Assembly (NCBI GenBank): GCA_019746155.1
Contig: JAIESJ010000257.1
Span: 1 to 7,560 of the forward strand
Source: Burkholderiales bacterium
GTDB taxonomy: Bacteria; Pseudomonadota; Gammaproteobacteria; Burkholderiales; SG8-41
Direction: 5' to 3'
DNA length: 7,560 nucleotides
Part shown: positions 6,935-7,560 of the stretch, piece by piece
Position numbering within the stretch: position 1 is the first letter of the stretch
Layout of the letters: each line of letters opens with the position of its first letter
The notes under the pieces: model-generated
Database searches by the model: none
Told to the model about the DNA's origin: nothing
The model's input: only the letters and a program-made list of their open reading frames with translations
Position numbers and translations under genes: made by a program

Positions 6935-7560
6935 TCAGCCGGGCAACCGCAAAAACTGCGTCGGATTTTGCGGAGCGCCGCGCTGCCGCACTTCAAAATG
7001 CAGATGCGTCCCGGTGGCGCGGCCGGTTTTGCCGACTTCGGCGATTTTCACTCCCCTCAACACCACATCGCCGAGCTTGACCAGCCGTTTCGACGCATGG
7101 GCATAACGCGTGATCAAATCGTTGCCATGATCGATCTCGATCATATTACCATACTGGGGATGAAAGTCCGAATACACGACGACGCCCCCCGCCGCCGCCA
7201 TGACCGGGGTGCCTTGCTCCGCCATGAAATCGATTCCCTCATGGAATGCGCGCTGGCCATTGAACGGATCGATGCGCCAACCGTAGTTTGACGAATACCA
7301 CCCGCCTTCCACCGGCAGCATGGTCGGAATGAGCTTTTTCCTCGCGCTGTCCAGTGTAAACAGTGATTCAAGCACACCCAGCTTGTCGCCACGATCATCG
7401 ACCTGCTTGGTGAGAAGATCGAGTTGCCTGGTAAAATCGCCAAGCGAGATGTCCTGGCTCGGCAGAGCGGAAACCGCGCCGCCGCGGCCCGGCGCCTGAT
7501 CGAACATCAGATCCTGCGGCTTGAAGCCGGCGATCTTGGCCAGCCGCTCGCCCAAGGTAT
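6935..7560 (-). CDS. M23-family metallopeptidase, C-terminal part (5' end outside window)
   Basis: This is the C-terminal 208 or so residues of a peptidoglycan endopeptidase of the LytM/M23 type; the frame runs off the right edge without a convincing start (the TTG at 7555 is internal to a conserved GERLAKIAGF stretch). From that TTG, residues 40-75 are a predicted helical, coiled-coil-like segment (FTRQLDLLTKQVDD). The M23 domain follows: GWYSSNYGWRIDPFNG (85-100), HEGID (H105 and D109, zinc ligands), YAH (H153, catalytic) and THLHFEV (H184 catalytic, H186 zinc ligand). All five expected residues are present, so it should be an active zinc enzyme and not a degenerate EnvC/NlpD-type activator. 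The missing N-terminus probably carries a signal or membrane anchor. Such a gene commonly precedes secA in Betaproteobacteria. It ends before a strong terminator. Confidence 0.92.
   Translation of the reverse strand, partial: TLGERLAKIAGFKPQDLMFDQAPGRGGAVSALPSQDISLGDFTRQLDLLTKQVDDRGDKLGVLESLFTLDSARKKLIPTMLPVEGGWYSSNYGWRIDPFNGQRAFHEGIDFMAEQGTPVMAAAGGVVVYSDFHPQYGNMIEIDHGNDLITRYAHASKRLVKLGDVVLRGVKIAEVGKTGRATGTHLHFEVRQRGAPQNPTQFLRLPG

Overview
The window is a stretch of chromosomal housekeeping DNA, very probably from a betaproteobacterium (family not determinable from this sequence alone). The evidence is the protein types and their order: a secreted M23 endopeptidase, secA, argJ, a DUF815-type ATPase and a Nudix/ThiE-like fusion on the minus strand, facing zapD and yacG on the plus strand. 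This arrangement, with cell-division, secretion and arginine genes close together, is familiar from Betaproteobacteria; the secA-argJ-mutT part is, from memory, also shared with pseudomonads. The DNA is GC-rich, and every recognised protein looks intact apart from the two cut by the window edges.

Layout. At 1-486 on the plus strand lie the 3' part of zapD (FtsZ-ring bundling) and the complete yacG (small zinc-ribbon gyrase inhibitor), two bases apart. At 487-745 is a convergent intergenic region filled by a highly structured, GC-rich repeat element: a large interrupted palindrome (539-654) bracketed by degenerate 7-base repeats in inverted orientation. From 7560 back to 746 all genes run on the minus strand: M23 peptidase (5' end outside the window), a strong intrinsic terminator, secA, a 207-bp gap with a good sigma70-type promoter and a possible leader peptide, argJ, a 98-bp repeat-bearing gap, the DUF815 ATPase, and, 23 bp further on, the Nudix-ThiE-like fusion.

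Functionally the genes do not form one pathway. SecA drives preprotein export; the M23 enzyme is a cell-wall (or division-activator) peptidase; ArgJ recycles acetyl groups in arginine synthesis; the Nudix protein probably cleans oxidised nucleotides; ZapD and YacG act on the division ring and on gyrase. The ATPase and Nudix genes look co-transcribed.

I see no new multi-gene system, phage, CRISPR array or transposase. The points worth a second look are in the non-coding DNA: the palindrome-heptad element at 490-753, the duplicated start region with a 12-bp inverted repeat ahead of the ATPase gene, a terminator placed directly against the secA ribosome-binding site, and a promoter plus overlapping 21-codon leader ORF ahead of argJ.
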